Assembly: GCA_902168205.1 (NCBI GenBank) | Contig: CABHOK010000002.1 | Span: 372,001-436,000, forward strand | DNA: 64,000 nt | Direction: 5' to 3' | From: an uncultured Chitinophaga sp. | Lineage (GTDB): Bacteria; Bacteroidota; Bacteroidia; Cytophagales; Cyclobacteriaceae | Shown here: positions 8,252 through 16,840 of the stretch, one piece after another | Layout of the letters: the number at the start of each line of letters is the position of its first letter | Numbering within the stretch: the first letter of the stretch is position 1 | The notes under the pieces: model-generated | Databases searched by the model: none | The model's input: the letters and a program-made list of their open reading frames with translations, nothing else | Told to the model about the DNA's origin: nothing | Program-made: the position numbers and the translations under genes

Positions 8252-9930
8252 ACTGGAAGAGCAGAAAACTGGGCGACTATTTATTCTTTGCCAACGGTAT
8301 TGTGCTGGTGGTATTGATTAACCTGCTGGCATCGCATTATTTTTTCAGGGTTGACCTTACAGATGAGAAGCGCTATAGCATCAAGCCGCAGACGCGCGAG
8401 ATACTCGATAACCTCGAAGAAGAAGTATATGTTGAGGTATACCTGGAAGGCGAACTGAACGCAGGCTTCCGCAGATTTCAGAAAGCCATCCGTGAAACAC
8501 TGGAGGAGTTCAGAATATATTCCGACAATAAGGTAAACTATATATTTACCAATCCTGCTACAGCCAAAGGGCAGCAGGCGCAAGCCGAGTTTATGAACGA
8601 TCTCGGAAGACGCGGTATACAACCTACCAATGTGATTGATACCAAGGACGGACAGCGCGTGGAGAAAATTATTTTCCCCGGGGCAATTGTATCAGCCGGA
8701 GGAATGGAATCGGGGTTGATGTTGCTGAAAGGAAGCACCGCGAAAACATCAGACGAACGAATCAACCAGTCGATTGAAAATATAGAGTTTGAACTCATTA
8801 ATACAATCTATAAACTTGCAAACACCAACCGGAAGCGCATCGGTTTTGTTACCGGGCATGGCGAGTTGGAAGGAGCCGGTATCGCGAGCTTCAACAACGA
8901 TCTGCTGGAAGTATACGATGTATATAAAACCAATCTGGCTACAGCAACGGATCTTCCGAAATATACCGCGCTGATCATAGCGAAACCTCACGCTGCGTTT
9001 TCGCAGATTGATAAGTTCAGGCTCGATCAATACATCATGCAAGGTGGTAAAGTTGTGTTTCTACTCGACAAACTTGATGCAAGTATGGACAGCGCCTCGC
9101 TCGAAAATTACTTTGCCGTTCCATACGACCTCAATCTTGACGATCAGCTTTTCAAATACGGTGTGCGCATCAACCCTGATCTTATACAAGACCAGAGTGC
9201 AGCGCCATATCCGATTGTTACCGGTGAAGCAGGAGGGAAGCCTCAAATGCAGTTGATCGACTGGCCATTCTTTCCGCTCATTAATCATTATGCAGAACAC
9301 CCGGTTACGCGTAATCTCGATGCCGTGGTGTTGAAGTTTGCGAGCAGCATTGATACTGTAAAGGCACCCGGAGTAAAGAAGACTCCGTTGATGCTCACTT
9401 CAAACTATACACGTACCATTACCGCCCCGGTAAATGTGAGTGTAAATGAATTACGAAAGAATGTAACGGCTGAAGATTTTTCAAAGAGTGCTATACCGGT
9501 GGGCTACCTGCTGGAAGGAAGTTTTTCATCGCTGTTCAAGAACAGATTTTTACCGGAAGGTTTAGGACAGTCAGCCATGATCGAACAAAGTAAAGATACC
9601 AGGCTCGTAGTCATTGCTGATGGCGACATCATTCGTAATGAAGTAAATCCGCGCTCACGCCAGCCGCAGCCACTGGGGTTCTATCCATTCACGAATTATA
9701 CTTTTGCCAACCGCGAATTGTTAATGAATATACTCGCGTACCTCACTGAAGATAACGGGTTGATACAGGCGCGCAGCAAACAGATACGGATTCGTCCGCT
9801 TGATCGTGAGAAAGTAAAGCAGGAAAAAATAAAATGGCAGGTGATCAACCTTGGAGTGCCGCTTGTGCTGCTGATTGTTTTCGGAGTAGTGCGAGCGTAC
9901 TGGAGGAAGAATAAATTTGCCCGGTTCTGA
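8245..9930 (+). CDS. gldG: GldG, gliding-associated ABC transporter periplasmic component
   Basis: Protein of 561 residues anchored at both ends: a transmembrane helix near residues 13-33 (FANGIVLVVLINLLAS) and another at the C-terminus (VINLGVPLVLLIVFGVVRAYW). The large region between them is the periplasmic GldG/ABC-type uncharacterised domain, with RFDLTDEKRY-like text (FRVDLTDEKRYSIKPQTREIL) near the N-terminus and RIGFVTGHGE in the middle. Its start overlaps the gldF stop. It completes the gldAFG set and reads directly into a DUF4340 gene. Confidence 0.93.
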   Translation: MVNWKSRKLGDYLFFANGIVLVVLINLLASHYFFRVDLTDEKRYSIKPQTREILDNLEEEVYVEVYLEGELNAGFRRFQKAIRETLEEFRIYSDNKVNYIFTNPATAKGQQAQAEFMNDLGRRGIQPTNVIDTKDGQRVEKIIFPGAIVSAGGMESGLMLLKGSTAKTSDERINQSIENIEFELINTIYKLANTNRKRIGFVTGHGELEGAGIASFNNDLLEVYDVYKTNLATATDLPKYTALIIAKPHAAFSQIDKFRLDQYIMQGGKVVFLLDKLDASMDSASLENYFAVPYDLNLDDQLFKYGVRINPDLIQDQSAAPYPIVTGEAGGKPQMQLIDWPFFPLINHYAEHPVTRNLDAVVLKFASSIDTVKAPGVKKTPLMLTSNYTRTITAPVNVSVNELRKNVTAEDFSKSAIPVGYLLEGSFSSLFKNRFLPEGLGQSAMIEQSKDTRLVVIADGDIIRNEVNPRSRQPQPLGFYPFTNYTFANRELLMNILAYLTEDNGLIQARSKQIRIRPLDREKVKQEKIKWQVINLGVPLVLLIVFGVVRAYWRKNKFARF

Positions 9931-9931
9931 T

Positions 9932-10852
9932 ATGCAGGAGAAAAAAAATAAACGGTTACTGATTATACTGGTCGTGTTGCTGGCAGCCACTGCGGCTACC
10001 GTGTGGTATGGCAAGCGTGATAATACTTTTGAAGTAGACGAGACTATTTTCAGAAAGGCCGATCTCCGCGAAGTAAACGAAGTTATATTACAATCGCCTG
10101 CGGGAAAAGTAGATTTGAAATACCTGGGTTCAGCCTGGAAAGTAAATGAAGCCTATAATGCAGACCGTAATATGATCGAAGTATTGTTTGCTACATTAGG
10201 TCAGGCAAAACCGAAGCGACCTGTGGCACAGTCGCAGCAGGACTCAATTAGTAAAGTAATCGAAACCAGTGGTGTGAAGGTATCGTTGATCTCGGGAGGC
10301 AAAACCGTAGAGGAATTTTTTGCCGGAGGAAATGAAGCAAAAACACAGGCATACTTTAAAGGTGTGGGAGCGGGTACCCCTTACGTTATGTCGATTCCCG
10401 GCTATCGCGTTTATGTGTCGGGTATATTTGAATTGAACGAGAAGGGCTGGCGCGATAAATACATCTTTGGTTTCAACTGGAGAAACTTCAAAAACCTGGA
10501 GGTTCGCTTCCCAAGTCGCGAAACGGACAACTTCCTGGTAGAAATGGATGATAACTTTTTTGGGATAAAAGGTGTGCAGACGGATACCTCAAAGATGAAC
10601 AACTTCCTGGATGCGGTGTCGCTGCTTACAGCAGACGAGTACATCGATGCGACACCCACACTGGATAGTCTTTCGAAAAAAGATCCGCTGTTTATCCTCA
10701 CGGTCACCGACATAGCAGAAAAAAAATACGAGTTAAAAATTTTTTCTTCGGGTCCGCAGCAATTTTTTGGGCAGATCGGAAACGACTGGAGCGTGCTGCA
10801 CGAAAACAAAATCAGGGCTATTCTCCATCCGAAACGATATTTTTTAAAATGA
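9932..10852 (+). CDS. DUF4340 domain protein next to gldG
   Basis: Protein of 306 residues starting one base after the gldG stop (TGA-T-ATG); a TTG 15 bases upstream, inside gldG, is a poorer start. After the basic n-region QEKKNKR comes one membrane helix (LLIILVVLLAATAATVWY), then a periplasmic beta-rich region with repeats such as VILQSPAGKVDLKYLGSAWKV and NFLVEMDDNFFGIKG, which match DUF4340. DUF4340 proteins often follow GldG-like genes in several phyla, so it is probably an accessory of the GldAFG complex (inference). dnaN follows after 104 bases. Confidence 0.8.
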   Translation: MQEKKNKRLLIILVVLLAATAATVWYGKRDNTFEVDETIFRKADLREVNEVILQSPAGKVDLKYLGSAWKVNEAYNADRNMIEVLFATLGQAKPKRPVAQSQQDSISKVIETSGVKVSLISGGKTVEEFFAGGNEAKTQAYFKGVGAGTPYVMSIPGYRVYVSGIFELNEKGWRDKYIFGFNWRNFKNLEVRFPSRETDNFLVEMDDNFFGIKGVQTDTSKMNNFLDAVSLLTADEYIDATPTLDSLSKKDPLFILTVTDIAEKKYELKIFSSGPQQFFGQIGNDWSVLHENKIRAILHPKRYFLK

Positions 10853-10956
10853 TTTCTTGATTTGCCGGATTTTTTTGCAATTTCCCATTCATTTTATAAT
10901 TCGGTTTTCTTTATAACTTTACCGCCGCTTTAACAACCTCAAACACTTTTTCACGA

Positions 10957-12081
10957 ATGAAGTTTATCGTTAACTCTGCTTACCTGCTGAAGCAACTTTC
11001 TAATATCAATGGTGTAATTACTACAAACCCGGTAGTTCCCATCCTGGAGAATTTCCTGTTTGAACTTGAGAAAGGAAGTTTGACGGTAACGGCTTCTGAT
11101 CTTCAAACCTCGATGATCACCGAGATTCAGGTTGAATCAAAAGAAAAAGGAAGCATCGCGGTGCCTGCCCGTATTCTTCTCGACACGCTGAAGAACCTGC
11201 CGGAGCAGCCTGTTACGTTTTCTATCGATGACTCTACTTATAGTGTTGAGATTATTTCTGACAACGGTCGTTATAAACTTTCCGGTGAGAATGCTACGGA
11301 TTTCCCGAAGGTTCCTACAGTATCGAATGATTTCTCAGCAGAAATTTCTACCGAGGTTTTATCACGCGCAGTAAACAACACCATTTTTGCTACCAGCAAC
11401 GATGAGCTTCGTCCTGCGATGACCGGCGTATATGTAAACCTGGGCGATAAGAATACAACATTCGTGGCAACAGACGGACACCGCCTGGTGCGTTACAGAA
11501 GAACCGATGTTAAATCGGATAACGGTAATGCGATCATCATTCCACGTAAAGCATTGAACCTGTTGAAGGCAACGTTGCCTTCTGAAAATACAGACGTTAG
11601 CCTGAATTTTAACATGTCTAACGCCTTTTTCAAATTCGGCAACATCAAAATGATCTGCCGTCTGATCGATGAGCGTTTCCCTGACTACGACAACGTAATC
11701 CCTAGCGGAAATAATATCAAGATGACGATTGAGCGTAACGACCTGCTCGGTGCTCTCAAGCGTATCTCTATCTACGCGAACAAAACAACACACCAGGTTC
11801 GTCTGAAAATTACCGGAAGCGAACTGCAGATTTCTGCAGAAGACTTGGACTTCTCAAACGAAGCTAACGAAAGACTGAGCTGCGAGCACGAAGGCGAAGA
11901 CATCGAGATCGGCTTCAACGCAAAGTTTCTGATCGAAATGCTTACCAACTTGGATTCTGACAAGATCAGACTTACCATGTCTGCTCCGAACAAAGCAGGT
12001 GTAATTTTACCAGTAGATAAAGACGAAAGCGAAGACATTCTGATGCTGGTAATGCCTGTTATGCTGAACCAGTACGTATAG
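10957..12081 (+). CDS. dnaN: DNA polymerase III beta sliding clamp
   Basis: Beta clamp of 374 residues, the usual length, with three similar domains of about 120 residues. Characteristic text includes KFIVNSAYLLKQLSNINGVI at the N-terminus, LRPAMTGVYVN, FVATDGHRLVRYRR in domain 2 and the C-terminal VMPVMLNQYV. It forms the ring that tethers DNA polymerase to the template and binds other repair proteins. A TAACTTTA sequence at 10914-10921 may be its -7 box. Here dnaN sits downstream of the gliding genes, not beside dnaA. Confidence 0.97.
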   Translation: MKFIVNSAYLLKQLSNINGVITTNPVVPILENFLFELEKGSLTVTASDLQTSMITEIQVESKEKGSIAVPARILLDTLKNLPEQPVTFSIDDSTYSVEIISDNGRYKLSGENATDFPKVPTVSNDFSAEISTEVLSRAVNNTIFATSNDELRPAMTGVYVNLGDKNTTFVATDGHRLVRYRRTDVKSDNGNAIIIPRKALNLLKATLPSENTDVSLNFNMSNAFFKFGNIKMICRLIDERFPDYDNVIPSGNNIKMTIERNDLLGALKRISIYANKTTHQVRLKITGSELQISAEDLDFSNEANERLSCEHEGEDIEIGFNAKFLIEMLTNLDSDKIRLTMSAPNKAGVILPVDKDESEDILMLVMPVMLNQYV

Positions 12082-12121
12082 TACAAGCGTAACACCTTTC
12101 ACTGTTATATACCCCTGTTGT

Positions 12122-12604
12122 ATGAAAGCAACATTATTCGTAATTCTATTACTGACTACGAGTATGCCCGCTTGGGCACAGTTTAATCAATCCGTAGTGG
12201 CGGTTAATGATGAGCGTGTAGTCAGTCCGTTGATTATGAACCCGGCAGGGGAGGGAGCGTACAAAGTATATATGCCGCCCGGAGTACGCATGCGTAAGGC
12301 AGGTAGAATACTTACAATTATTGGAGGAGCGAATCTTATCGGCGGTTTTATTCTCTTTAACAGCGTAGATGATATTTCATATACGCGTTATGACGCGAAC
12401 GGTACTGCATACGTTGAAATGGATGGACGAGCTGCGCTAGGTATTGTTATGATGGCCGGTGGCTTGGGTATGGGTATTCCGGGTGTAATTCTCTGGACAA
12501 AAGGATCTAGAAAATATAAGCGTTACCTCGAACAACATGAAGGCGAGCAAACCGTTTCATTCAACATGAACGGCAATGGAGTTTCACTTCGCTATCAATT
12601 CTAA
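12122..12604 (+). CDS. small secreted or membrane protein of unknown function
   Basis: Not recognised. The 160 residues start with a clear signal peptide (MKATLFVILLLTTSMPAWAQ), followed by a short polar part, then two glycine-rich hydrophobic stretches (LTIIGGANLIGGFILF and ALGIVMMAGGLGMGIPGVIL) that could be membrane helices with a glycine-zipper look. The end (VSFNMNGNGVSLRYQF) reads like a beta strand ending in phenylalanine. It starts 40 bases after dnaN and may be co-transcribed; the gene after it is convergent. Confidence 0.65.
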   Translation: MKATLFVILLLTTSMPAWAQFNQSVVAVNDERVVSPLIMNPAGEGAYKVYMPPGVRMRKAGRILTIIGGANLIGGFILFNSVDDISYTRYDANGTAYVEMDGRAALGIVMMAGGLGMGIPGVILWTKGSRKYKRYLEQHEGEQTVSFNMNGNGVSLRYQF

Positions 12605-12625
12605 ATGATCGGAAAAACTATAGCG

Positions 12626-13132
12626 CTATACCAGCACGCCGCGTTTTCCCAACTCGATCACTTCCATATTCTTAATTTCTTTCTTTACAATCTCAAAGCG
12701 TACAATGGTTTTAATGGCATGAAAGCCATGATTACCGGCTGCACCCGGATTGAGATATAGCATGCCGTTAAAGGCAGCATCGCGCTTTACGCGAAGTATA
12801 TGCGAGTGCCCACAAATAAATATATCGGGAGAACTTTCCTTTAGCAATTTTTTGACGCGTGGATTATAATTAGGAGGTGCACCACCGATGTGAGTCATCC
12901 AGACATCGAGGCCTTCGCAGGTAAAACGCAGATCTTCCGGATACACCGCTTGCACTGTTTTATCATCAATGTTACCATACACTGCGCGAAAGGGTTTAAA
13001 GGCAGCAAGCTCATCGGCAACAATCTTGTCGCCTATATCTCCGGCATGCCATACTTCATCGCAGTCTTTAAAATAATCGAATACTTTTTTGTCCAGGTAA
13101 CTATGCGTGTCCGATAGAAGTCCGATTCTCAT
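12626..13132 (-). CDS. YfcE/MJ0936-type metallophosphoesterase
   Basis: Cytoplasmic calcineurin-like phosphoesterase of 168 residues. The start MRIGLLSDTHSYLDKK was chosen because the family begins directly with the metal-binding D-x-H strand; an upstream in-frame ATG adds 17 unrelated residues. Metal ligands appear in order: SDTH, WHAGDIGD, VYGNIDD, THIGG and CGHSH, the last typical of YfcE-type enzymes. Homologues are divalent-metal phosphodiesterases; the physiological substrate is not fixed. The gene is convergent with 12122-12604 and divergent from the DUF3857 gene. Confidence 0.9.
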   Translation of the reverse strand: MRIGLLSDTHSYLDKKVFDYFKDCDEVWHAGDIGDKIVADELAAFKPFRAVYGNIDDKTVQAVYPEDLRFTCEGLDVWMTHIGGAPPNYNPRVKKLLKESSPDIFICGHSHILRVKRDAAFNGMLYLNPGAAGNHGFHAIKTIVRFEIVKKEIKNMEVIELGKRGVLV

Positions 13133-13210
13133 GGTTTCAAAAATGCTAACAAAATCACATACAAACATCATCAGTTGTATCAACTATATTTTCCGGCTAC
13201 ATACACACCT

Positions 13211-13234
13211 CAACACACCAACACATCAACACAA
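13211..13234. repeat. three tandem octamers (CAACACAC, CAACACAT, CAACACAA)
   Basis: Three units in phase that differ only in the last base. They end 24 bases before the chosen start of the DUF3857 gene. No known element is recognised. Confidence 0.6.
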
Positions 13235-13258
13235 AAGAAGTATCTTGCATCAAACCTG

Positions 13259-15235
13259 ATGTACTACATGCGTCTACTTCTACTCCTCCTGTTAAGCGGA
13301 ACCACGTTGTTCTCCGTTGCGCAAGACCATGGCTTTCCATACGGCCAGACTACGTATCGTGAACTCGATATGAAAGCATATGAAAAAGATACAGCTGCCG
13401 TGGCGGTTGTGTTAAATGAATTTGGTGAAGCCTATATCGACAACAGCAATGATAACAACCTGCTGTTTGAATATCACGCCAAGATCAAGATACTGAAGAA
13501 AGGCGGACTGCGTTATGCTGATTTTGAGATACCGTTGCGTAAGCAGGAGTCTCGTGCTGAACGCGTGCGCTCGGTAAAGGCATCGAGCTTCAATTATGAA
13601 AATGGTTCGATGAAGGAAACGAAGCTCGAGAATAAGAATCTGTTTACGGAAAACATAAGTAAGTATTGGGATGCAAGCAAGTTCGCTGTGCCGAATGTTC
13701 GGGTAGGGAGCGTTATCGAAGTACACTATATTGTTGAATCACCTTTCATTTTCAATTTTCATAACTGGGAGTTTCAGTCTGACATACCCAAGGTTATGAG
13801 CGAGTACTGGGCAACGGTGCCGGCCAACTATAAATTCAACATTTCACTGAAAGGATATCTGCAGCTTAGCAAGAACGAAAGCGAAGTGATCCGCGATTGC
13901 TTCACTCCCGGTGGAGGCTATAATGCCGACTGCGCCAGATTTAAGTGGGGCATGAAAGATATACCCGCATTTAAAGAAGAGTCCTATATGACGGCTCGCT
14001 CAAACTATCTCTCCATGATAAACTTTGAACTTGCCGAGGTACATTATTTTGATGGGCGCAAGGATAAGATCACGCGAGAGTGGGCTGATGTTGAAGACGA
14101 GCTTCGTAAGAGTGATAAGTTCGGAATCCAGATCAGGCGCGGAAAAGATATAGTGGATGAACACGTGGAGCAATTAATCGCGGGTGAAACCGATCCGCTC
14201 GCGAAAGCAAAAAAGATCTACGAGTTTATCAAAGCATGGTATCGCTGGAACGATGTATATGGTATGTATAGCGAGTTCGGAATAAAACGTGCGTTCGATG
14301 CGAAAGCCGGTAATGTAGGCGACATCAATCTTTCATTGGTCGCTGCATTGAAGTATGCTGGACTGAGTACAGAGCCTGTGATCTTGTCGACACGCGGGAA
14401 CGGGTGGGTAACGGAATTGCACCCGGTACTAAGTGATTTCAATTATGTAGTGGCTAAAGTCAATGTGAACAACAAATCGTATTTACTCGATGCGACTGAT
14501 GATTTTCTTCCGTTCGGTATGCTGCCTGAGAAATGCCTGAATGGTAAAGGACGTGTGCTCGGTGAAAAGGAATCGTATTGGTACGACTTGAACCCGGTGG
14601 AGAAATCAAGGAAGATTACCCTGATCAATCTGAAACTTGAGCCGGATGGAGTTTTCAAGGGAACATTACAGTCTACTTATAATGGATACGCTGCGCTGGA
14701 CAAGCGTAAGGAAGTTCATACTGCAGGCAGTGATAAAGAATTTATACGTGAGCTCAGTAAAAAGATGAACAACCTTGAGATCCGCGATTTCAAAATTGAA
14801 AATATAGAAGAGCTTGGCAAGCCACTGGTGATGAAGCTGGATATAGAGATGGCACAGACTGAAAACATGAATGCATCGGGCTTTTTGTTTAATCCTTTTG
14901 TTATTGGTCGGTGGGAACAGAACCCGTTTCGCTCTGCTGAAAGAATATATCCGGTTGATTTTGGTGTACCATTAGAGGAGACTTTGATACTAAATTTTGA
15001 GTACCCGGATACTTTTGCTCCGGTGGATCTTCCTCAGAAGGTAGGACTTGCATTACCTAATGCCGGAGGACGGTACTTGTTTGATCTGCAACAGCAGGGG
15101 AGCAGGCTTTCGATCAACAGTTCACTGCAGGTATCACGCACACTCTTTACCTCGGAAGAATATCATTTTCTGAAGGAGTTGTTTAATCGTGTCATCGCAG
15201 TACAACAAGCCGATCTTATCTTTAAAAAGAAGTGA
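13259..15235 (+). CDS. DUF3857/transglutaminase-like secreted protein with degenerate active site
   Basis: Exported protein of about 658 residues. ATG at 13259 (MYYMRLLLLLLLSG) or at 13268 places the signal peptide correctly; a more distant ATG at 13175 would leave 28 odd residues in front. The order is signal peptide to VAQ, a DUF3857 beta domain to about residue 240, a transglutaminase-like core, and a DUF3858-like C-terminal beta domain. In the core the cysteine position reads AGNVGDINLSLVAALKYAGL and the histidine position reads DFNYVVAKV, so the Cys and His of active transglutaminases are replaced; the Asp in LDATDDFLP remains. It is probably a non-enzymatic binding or scaffold protein (inference). 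Confidence 0.85.
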   Translation: MYYMRLLLLLLLSGTTLFSVAQDHGFPYGQTTYRELDMKAYEKDTAAVAVVLNEFGEAYIDNSNDNNLLFEYHAKIKILKKGGLRYADFEIPLRKQESRAERVRSVKASSFNYENGSMKETKLENKNLFTENISKYWDASKFAVPNVRVGSVIEVHYIVESPFIFNFHNWEFQSDIPKVMSEYWATVPANYKFNISLKGYLQLSKNESEVIRDCFTPGGGYNADCARFKWGMKDIPAFKEESYMTARSNYLSMINFELAEVHYFDGRKDKITREWADVEDELRKSDKFGIQIRRGKDIVDEHVEQLIAGETDPLAKAKKIYEFIKAWYRWNDVYGMYSEFGIKRAFDAKAGNVGDINLSLVAALKYAGLSTEPVILSTRGNGWVTELHPVLSDFNYVVAKVNVNNKSYLLDATDDFLPFGMLPEKCLNGKGRVLGEKESYWYDLNPVEKSRKITLINLKLEPDGVFKGTLQSTYNGYAALDKRKEVHTAGSDKEFIRELSKKMNNLEIRDFKIENIEELGKPLVMKLDIEMAQTENMNASGFLFNPFVIGRWEQNPFRSAERIYPVDFGVPLEETLILNFEYPDTFAPVDLPQKVGLALPNAGGRYLFDLQQQGSRLSINSSLQVSRTLFTSEEYHFLKELFNRVIAVQQADLIFKKK

Positions 15236-15380
15236 TGTAATGTGATGTGTTTACACACATTAGAGCAATCAAACGTGTGCTTATATTCATTCTTTTACTG
15301 TTGAAACAGCGTTGTTTTTAAGAATGATTCTAAATTACATTTTATTATATGATTTATATACCAACTTCGCTTTCCATGTA

Positions 15381-15431
15381 TACCTTCGCGCGAAATGATG
15401 GGATTGCTGCTTAAAAAACCTCATTTGAGGT
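15381..15431 (+). promoter_or_regulatory. candidate act operon promoter and palindrome
   Basis: TACCTTCG at 15381-15388 matches the Bacteroidota -7 element TAnnTTTG at all but one position; no clear TTG lies 19-21 bases upstream. Thirty bases downstream is the palindrome ACCTCA-TT-TGAGGT (15418-15431), a possible operator or leader hairpin. The rest of the 303 bases between the DUF3857 stop and the actA start shows no gene. Confidence 0.4.
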
Positions 15432-15538
15432 AAGATTTTCATCATTATTTATTGCGCAACGAATCAAATAAATTTGAAAAAATGAGTTCCGATAGTAGAT
15501 TTGTGCCGCTTGTTTTGAAAACGGACACTGAACCTAAC

Positions 15539-16786
15539 ATGATAAAACATTTCACTTCTTCCGCTTGCAAGTTCTTTACTCTCGTCCTCGTTTTCGCATT
15601 AATCAGTTTTACCAATTACGCTCAGGAAATTTCCAAAGACCCCGCTGCTATCAGCGCAGGTCAGGCGTTGTTTAATGCGAACTGTAAAGCTTGTCACAGA
15701 GTACATCAAAAATTAGTTGGTCCAGCACTGGCCGGTGTATATGATAGAACACCATCCATTGACTGGATCAAGTCTTTTGTAAAGAACTCTTCGGCTGTTA
15801 TAGCCAGCGGTGAACCGTATGCAGTAAAACTGTATAACGACTATAACAAAACGCAGATGACTGCCTTCTCCGCTTTCAAGGATGAAGAGATCATGAACAT
15901 CCTTGCGTATGTTAAAGCTGAGACTGACAAAGGACCTGAGCCAACTACTAACGCTGGGCCTACTCCTCCAACGGGAACAACGCCTCAAGACGGCCTTCCT
16001 TCATCATACCTCAATGTTATATTGATCGGTATGGTAGTGATCCTTATACTCCTCCTGGTTGTATTAGGATTCCTGGTATCTGCACTGAAGCGCTTCCTCG
16101 ATCAGAAGACACTTTCAGAAGAAGAAGCAGACGTTGTAAACCCAACTGTAACAACAGGATCAATTTTCAAGAGCCGCGGTTTTGTATTTGTAGTAGTGTT
16201 TGTAACAGCAGCACTTGGTTTCAAAGCGGTAATCAACGGACTATACTCAGTAGGTGTTCAGCAAGGTTATGCTCCGAAACAACCTATAGCTTTCTCGCAC
16301 AAGATTCACGCAGGTCAATATGAAATTGACTGTAAATACTGTCACGTAGGTGTAATGAAAGGCAAGAGTGCTACCATTCCTTCCGTGAACATCTGTATGA
16401 ACTGTCACAACCAGATCAAGTCCGGTACACTCACAGGTGATACGGAGATCGGTAAAATTGTAAAGGCGTATGAAACGAACAAGCCAATCGAGTGGGTTCG
16501 TATTCACAACCTTCCTGATCTCGCATATTTCAACCACTCACAACACGTGAATGTGGCTGGTGTTGAGTGTCAGACTTGCCACGGTCCGATTGAGACTATG
16601 GATGTAGTTCGTCAGCACTCATTGTTAACCATGGGCTGGTGTATCGACTGTCACCGCAAGACTGATGTTAACACGAAAGGCAATGCCTACTATGATAACC
16701 TGGTAGAGATTCACAACCAGAGCAAGAAGACACCAATGAAAGTAGAAGACATCGGTGGACTTGAATGTTCAAAGTGTCACTACTAA
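15539..16786 (+). CDS. actA: ActA, multiheme cytochrome c of alternative complex III (six heme motifs)
   Basis: Exported cytochrome of 415 residues. ATG at 15539 places a signal peptide (ending in FTNYAQ) at the N-terminus; an ATG at 15482 is possible. Six CxxCH motifs are present: Cys49 in a class-I cytochrome c domain (axial Met probably in KTQMTAF), then Cys265, 286, 344, 368 and 410. The two parts are joined by a Pro/Thr linker and two transmembrane helices (about residues 155-180 and 215-235). The C-terminal half is the five-heme ActA of alternative complex III, which passes electrons from the quinol site to cytochrome oxidase; the first domain is an extra monoheme module. First gene of actABCDEF. 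Confidence 0.93.
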   Translation: MIKHFTSSACKFFTLVLVFALISFTNYAQEISKDPAAISAGQALFNANCKACHRVHQKLVGPALAGVYDRTPSIDWIKSFVKNSSAVIASGEPYAVKLYNDYNKTQMTAFSAFKDEEIMNILAYVKAETDKGPEPTTNAGPTPPTGTTPQDGLPSSYLNVILIGMVVILILLLVVLGFLVSALKRFLDQKTLSEEEADVVNPTVTTGSIFKSRGFVFVVVFVTAALGFKAVINGLYSVGVQQGYAPKQPIAFSHKIHAGQYEIDCKYCHVGVMKGKSATIPSVNICMNCHNQIKSGTLTGDTEIGKIVKAYETNKPIEWVRIHNLPDLAYFNHSQHVNVAGVECQTCHGPIETMDVVRQHSLLTMGWCIDCHRKTDVNTKGNAYYDNLVEIHNQSKKTPMKVEDIGGLECSKCHY

Positions 16787-16809
16787 CATAAACTATTTAG
16801 AAAAAGAAT

Positions 16810-16830
16810 TAACTGATAACGGATAACGAT
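16810..16830 (+). repeat. tandem TAAC heptamers before actB
   Basis: Three heptamers in phase: TAACTGA, TAACGGA, TAACGAT. The array ends 10 bases before the actB ATG. The same heptamer family precedes actC and actF. Confidence 0.75.
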
Positions 16831-16840
16831 TCACTGTAAA

